From CAVZXS01 sp963779325 (GTDB taxonomy: Bacteria > Bacteroidota > Bacteroidia > Chitinophagales > Chitinophagaceae): DNA of 64,000 nucleotides. Shown one piece after another: positions 61,350 to 64,000 of the stretch. The first letter of the stretch is position 1; every line of letters begins with the position of its first letter. The stretch covers positions 34,117-98,116 of the forward strand of contig CAVZXS010000017.1 of NCBI GenBank assembly GCA_963779325.1, in the 5' to 3' direction. A program made the position numbers and the translations under genes. Below the pieces are notes generated by a model. The model was given only the letters and a program-made list of their open reading frames with translations. It ran no database searches and was not told where the DNA came from.

Positions 61350-61374
61350 AACCCCAACCCCTAAAGGGGCTTTT
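61350..61374 (-). repeat. Palindromic repeat, copy N, upstream of actB
   Basis: AACCCCTAAAGGGGCTTTT just before the actB ATG, inverted relative to copy O; the pair brackets the actA-actB junction. Confidence 0.8.
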
Positions 61375-61465
61375 AGATTCTGAACTCTGTAATAGCCTTC
61401 TTACTATTACACAAAACAAAAATTCAGAACAGGTTAAAAAATAATTTCAATTTTATATATGCTTC

Positions 61466-61494
61466 CCTAACACCCCTTTAGGGGATGGGGGTTT
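61466..61494 (-). repeat. Palindromic repeat, copy O, abutting the actA stop
   Basis: ACCCCTTTAGGGGATGGGGG with T-run reaching the actA stop codon. The minus-strand order is stop, AAACCCCCATCCCC, loop, GGGG. Confidence 0.8.
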
Positions 61495-62778
61495 TTAATA
61501 GTGACATTTCTGACACTCCAATCCGCCGATATCTTTCACTTTAATACTATCCATTTTACCGGATTTAAAGTCATTGTGAAATTTCTCGTAAATGCTGTAA
61601 AATTTATTGCCGCCTGAACTGTCGCTGTAATTAAAGTTTACGTTTGATTGACGGTGACAGTTAATACACCAGCCCATACTTAATTCAGATACCTGTTTTA
61701 CTTCATCCATCTCCTGAATATTACCATGACAGCTCTGGCACTGTACCTTACCGGCTCTTGTATGCTGCGAGTGATTGAAATAAACGTGATCGGGAAGGTT
61801 ATGAATTTTTACCCAGGGAACCGCATTCTTAATCATGGACGGATCCCAAGCATTCGCATTAGCAGGGTCGAAACCCGCCGCTTTGTACAACTTGGCTATT
61901 TCCTGCGTACCGTTTATTTTATTACCGTTCGCATCTGTCAGTTCAGGGCCTTTTTCGTATGTCTGAATAGACTTATGACAGTTCATACAAACATTAACGG
62001 AAGGCACGGTGGCGCTTTTACTTTCAAACGCATTGCCGTGACAGTATAAACAACTGATTTGATTAATACCCGCATGTACTTTATGCGAGTAATAGATAGG
62101 TTGTTCGGGTTGATAATCTGTTTGACGACCCAAGGCAATAGCGCCTTTAGTAACAAAGAAACCGCCTACAATAAAGAAAACCATCGCACTCATGGCCAAG
62201 TAAACTTTATTACGGTAAAAAGGAACCGGTTCGGGACGAAGAATACCTTCTTTATCATCGCTCAGCTTTTTAAGGTTGCTGTTCACCTGCATTAATATTA
62301 AAGCAATGATGGCGAGAACAAGAGAGAGAATACCGAAGATGATCCAATTTTTGTTACCTGAATCATCTGTAGAAGGACCTCCGAGGGGTTTTACAGGGCC
62401 ATTGGGGCCTTCGGCATATTTAACAGCTATATAATTAAATATAGCATCTATTTCCTGATCTTTAAGCGAGGGAAAAGATGTCATTAGTGATCCGCCGTAT
62501 TCGCCTTTGAGTGATATATAATACGGATCTGTTGTAGCCAAAGCACTTGCATTCCTAATCCAGTTATATACATTCTTAACATCACCGCCATATTTTTCCT
62601 TTTCTATAACTCCACCCAGAGCGGGACCGGTTACAGCCTTAAAAACATTGTGACAACTGGCACAATTTGCCTGAAACAACGCTTTACCATCCTGTGCGTT
62701 TATATTTACAACAGAAAAAACAAAAAAAGAAGCGAAGAACAGCAGTATTTTCTTTGTAATTGGTTTATTGGAAATCAT
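61495..62778 (-). CDS. actA: Alternative complex III subunit ActA, multihaem cytochrome c
   Basis: A 427-residue exported protein with a signal peptide (residues 1-28). Six CxxCH haem sites are visible: NCASCHN in an N-terminal monohaem domain, then, after a helix (about 143-165) and a second helix (about 190-210), CLYCHG, CMNCHK, CQSCHG, CINCHR and the C-terminal CQKCHY. The last five correspond to the pentahaem ActA core. First gene of the respiratory operon, with a TATTTTTG -7 box upstream. Confidence 0.95.
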   Translation of the reverse strand: MISNKPITKKILLFFASFFVFSVVNINAQDGKALFQANCASCHNVFKAVTGPALGGVIEKEKYGGDVKNVYNWIRNASALATTDPYYISLKGEYGGSLMTSFPSLKDQEIDAIFNYIAVKYAEGPNGPVKPLGGPSTDDSGNKNWIIFGILSLVLAIIALILMQVNSNLKKLSDDKEGILRPEPVPFYRNKVYLAMSAMVFFIVGGFFVTKGAIALGRQTDYQPEQPIYYSHKVHAGINQISCLYCHGNAFESKSATVPSVNVCMNCHKSIQTYEKGPELTDANGNKINGTQEIAKLYKAAGFDPANANAWDPSMIKNAVPWVKIHNLPDHVYFNHSQHTRAGKVQCQSCHGNIQEMDEVKQVSELSMGWCINCHRQSNVNFNYSDSSGGNKFYSIYEKFHNDFKSGKMDSIKVKDIGGLECQKCHY

Positions 62779-62825
62779 ATACTCATTTAGCTAATAAAAA
62801 TGTGGATAAAAACCTTATACGGCTG

Positions 62826-62833
62826 CAAAAATA
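62826..62833 (-). promoter_or_regulatory. -7 box of the actA-coxD operon
   Basis: TATTTTTG on the minus strand, about 48 bases before the actA ATG, matching TAnnTTTG. It should drive the long respiratory operon. Confidence 0.6.
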
Positions 62834-63053
62834 AGTCAGGAAGTTAACAAAACGACAACACATCCAACTTTTTTTTGAGCCTTTACCAGCCTGCGTTTCA
62901 GCGCATTGAAAGCACATTGTGGAGTGATTCAATAAATTTTTGTCATATAAAAGTAAACAAGAGCAGCTTGCTATTTTTATATAGAGTATAATAGTTGTTT
63001 TACCCGATATTTGCGGCTCGCAAATTTTCACCTGCTCCCAACAAAAACTATGC

Positions 63054-63953
63054 ATGCTTGAAAAGCTGAAAAAGAAATGGAAAGTAAGCGGTACGCAACT
63101 GCTGCTGATTCTTTGTGTATTTGCCGTTACAGGTACTACTACCGCTTATGTATCCAAGGCTATTACCGGTTGGGTGGGCTTAACTTCCGAATCACCATTA
63201 CTATGGAGAGCATTGCTGAGAGCCTTCGTACTTATTTTCGGTTACCAGGTAATTATATTATTGGTAGCCATTCCTTTCGGCCAGTTTTCTTTTTTCTTTA
63301 ATTATGAAAAAAAGATTTTGCGCCGTTTGGGGTTATTAAAAAAACTTCCGCGGGCAGCCGGTGATAGTGAATCGAAGGCCGCTATCAATATTGCCATCTT
63401 TGCATCAGGCGCCGGTTCCAATGCGCAAAAGATTATTGATCATTTTAAAACATCCGCTTCTGCCGGTAAAATAGCATTGATAGTAAGCAACAAACCTGCT
63501 GCCGGTGTATTGCAAATAGCCGCCAAAGAAAATATACCGACACTCATTATTGAAAAAGAAAAATTTTTTACCGGCAATGCGTATGCAGATGAATTAAAAG
63601 AAAAGCAAATTGATTTTATTGTACTCGCCGGTTTTTTATGGAAGGTACCGACTGCATTAATAAACGCTTACCCGAAAAAGATTATCAATATTCACCCGGC
63701 GCTGCTGCCCAAGTACGGCGGCAAAGGCATGTACGGGCATTTTGTACACGAAGCTGTAATAGCCAATCAAGAAAAAGAAAGCGGCATCACCATTCATTAT
63801 GTAGATGAGCTCTATGATCACGGGCAAATTATTTTTCAAACATCTTTTTTATTGAAAGAAAATGAAACGGCCGAAAGCCTTGCCGCCCGGATACATGAAC
63901 TGGAGCATTTGCATTTTTCGAGAGTGGTGGAAGAGGTAATAGCGGGTAAATAA
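63054..63953 (+). CDS. purN: Phosphoribosylglycinamide formyltransferase fused to a two-helix membrane domain (DUF6787-like)
   Basis: A 299-residue fusion. Residues 1-100 hold two membrane helices (about 14-34 and 52-76) with GYQVIILLVAIPFGQFSFFF and FNYEKKILRRLG, resembling DUF6787 membrane proteins of Bacteroidota. From about residue 112 a complete PurN follows: IAIFASGAGSNAQKIIDHF, IVLAGFLWKVPTALI, the catalytic NIHPALLPKYGGKGMYG (Asn and His) and HYVDELYDHGQIIFQ (Asp). PurN transfers a formyl group to GAR in purine synthesis. No stop or frame change lies between the parts. Confidence 0.88.
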   Translation: MLEKLKKKWKVSGTQLLLILCVFAVTGTTTAYVSKAITGWVGLTSESPLLWRALLRAFVLIFGYQVIILLVAIPFGQFSFFFNYEKKILRRLGLLKKLPRAAGDSESKAAINIAIFASGAGSNAQKIIDHFKTSASAGKIALIVSNKPAAGVLQIAAKENIPTLIIEKEKFFTGNAYADELKEKQIDFIVLAGFLWKVPTALINAYPKKIINIHPALLPKYGGKGMYGHFVHEAVIANQEKESGITIHYVDELYDHGQIIFQTSFLLKENETAESLAARIHELEHLHFSRVVEEVIAGK

Positions 63954-64000
63954 CCGTTGAGAAAATATTTTAACACCATTTGAACGAGTACTTTAATTTT

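Noticed and set aside
1107..61494. Palindromic repeats as a CRISPR array
   Set aside because: Copies are dispersed singly or in pairs over 60 kb, vary in sequence, and are not separated by uniform spacers.
62801..62809. Perfect DnaA box (TTATCCACA on the minus strand) in the actA leader, with rpmH-rnpA elsewhere in the window
   Set aside because: A single isolated box is expected by chance in 64 kb of this composition, and there is no cluster, dnaA gene or AT-rich unwinding region nearby, so no replication origin is claimed.
1..64000. tRNA or rRNA genes
   Set aside because: No T-loop signature (GGTTCGAATCC-like) in an intergenic position, nor any conserved rRNA segment, was found on either strand by eye.

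Overview
The window is a chromosomal segment of a member of the Bacteroidota, most likely a Chitinophagaceae-type bacterium. This is inferred from an alternative complex III plus cytochrome c oxidase cluster in Bacteroidota order, a GldA-type gliding ATPase, many TAnnTTTG -7 boxes, few Shine-Dalgarno sites, and protein families typical of the group (DUF2461, DUF1569, TrhA, YdeI-like). GC is moderate and coding density is high. No rRNA, tRNA, CRISPR array, insertion sequence or prophage was recognised.

Layout. 1-3.1 kb: the end of an MHS-type MFS transporter, a small membrane protein and a NhaD antiporter. 3.1-6.3 kb: gldA, enolase, an FtsB/DivIC-like protein and a small unknown. 6.4-8.7 kb: iscS-iscU-iscA on the minus strand. 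8.9-12.8 kb: methylmalonyl-CoA epimerase, a sorbosone-dehydrogenase-like lipoprotein, a ParE-type toxin-antitoxin pair, a structured unexplained intergenic stretch, a DUF3592-like protein and RNase III. 13-17.3 kb: RecQ and a Cu(+) ATPase. 17.4-24.2 kb: tsaE, alanine dehydrogenase, an acyltransferase, lpxA with an ABC ATPase, rpmH-rnpA-yidD and superoxide dismutase. 24.3-26 kb: a three-gene HipBST-like module whose kinase gene is frameshifted. 26-45.9 kb: mixed housekeeping and small enzymes (tadA, aldehyde dehydrogenase, glutathione peroxidase, hybrid histidine kinase, amidohydrolase, dusB, cdsA, an alkyltransferase-like protein). 45.9-62.8 kb: a respiratory block on the minus strand, actABCDEF - coxB - coxA - ctaB - two coxC-like genes - coxD, then a terminator, sco and a DUF420 protein. 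63-64 kb: PurN fused to a two-helix membrane domain.

The respiratory block encodes a quinol oxidase module: ActA-F oxidises menaquinol, presumably passing electrons through haem c domains to the CuA site of subunit II and to an A1-type haem-copper oxidase. CtaB, Sco and probably the DUF420 protein supply haem and copper.

The least expected features are: (i) a family of about fifteen GC-rich palindromic repeats that often touch stop codons in one orientation, form inverted pairs around four intergenic regions inside operons, and are translated in frame in RecQ, IscA and CtaB; (ii) the HipBST-like operon with a kinase frameshift and duplicated operator-like repeats; (iii) a recurring TAnnTTTG-N4-ATG arrangement predicting leaderless transcripts; (iv) the PurN fusion; (v) a hairpin covering the first ATG of the FtsB-like gene.
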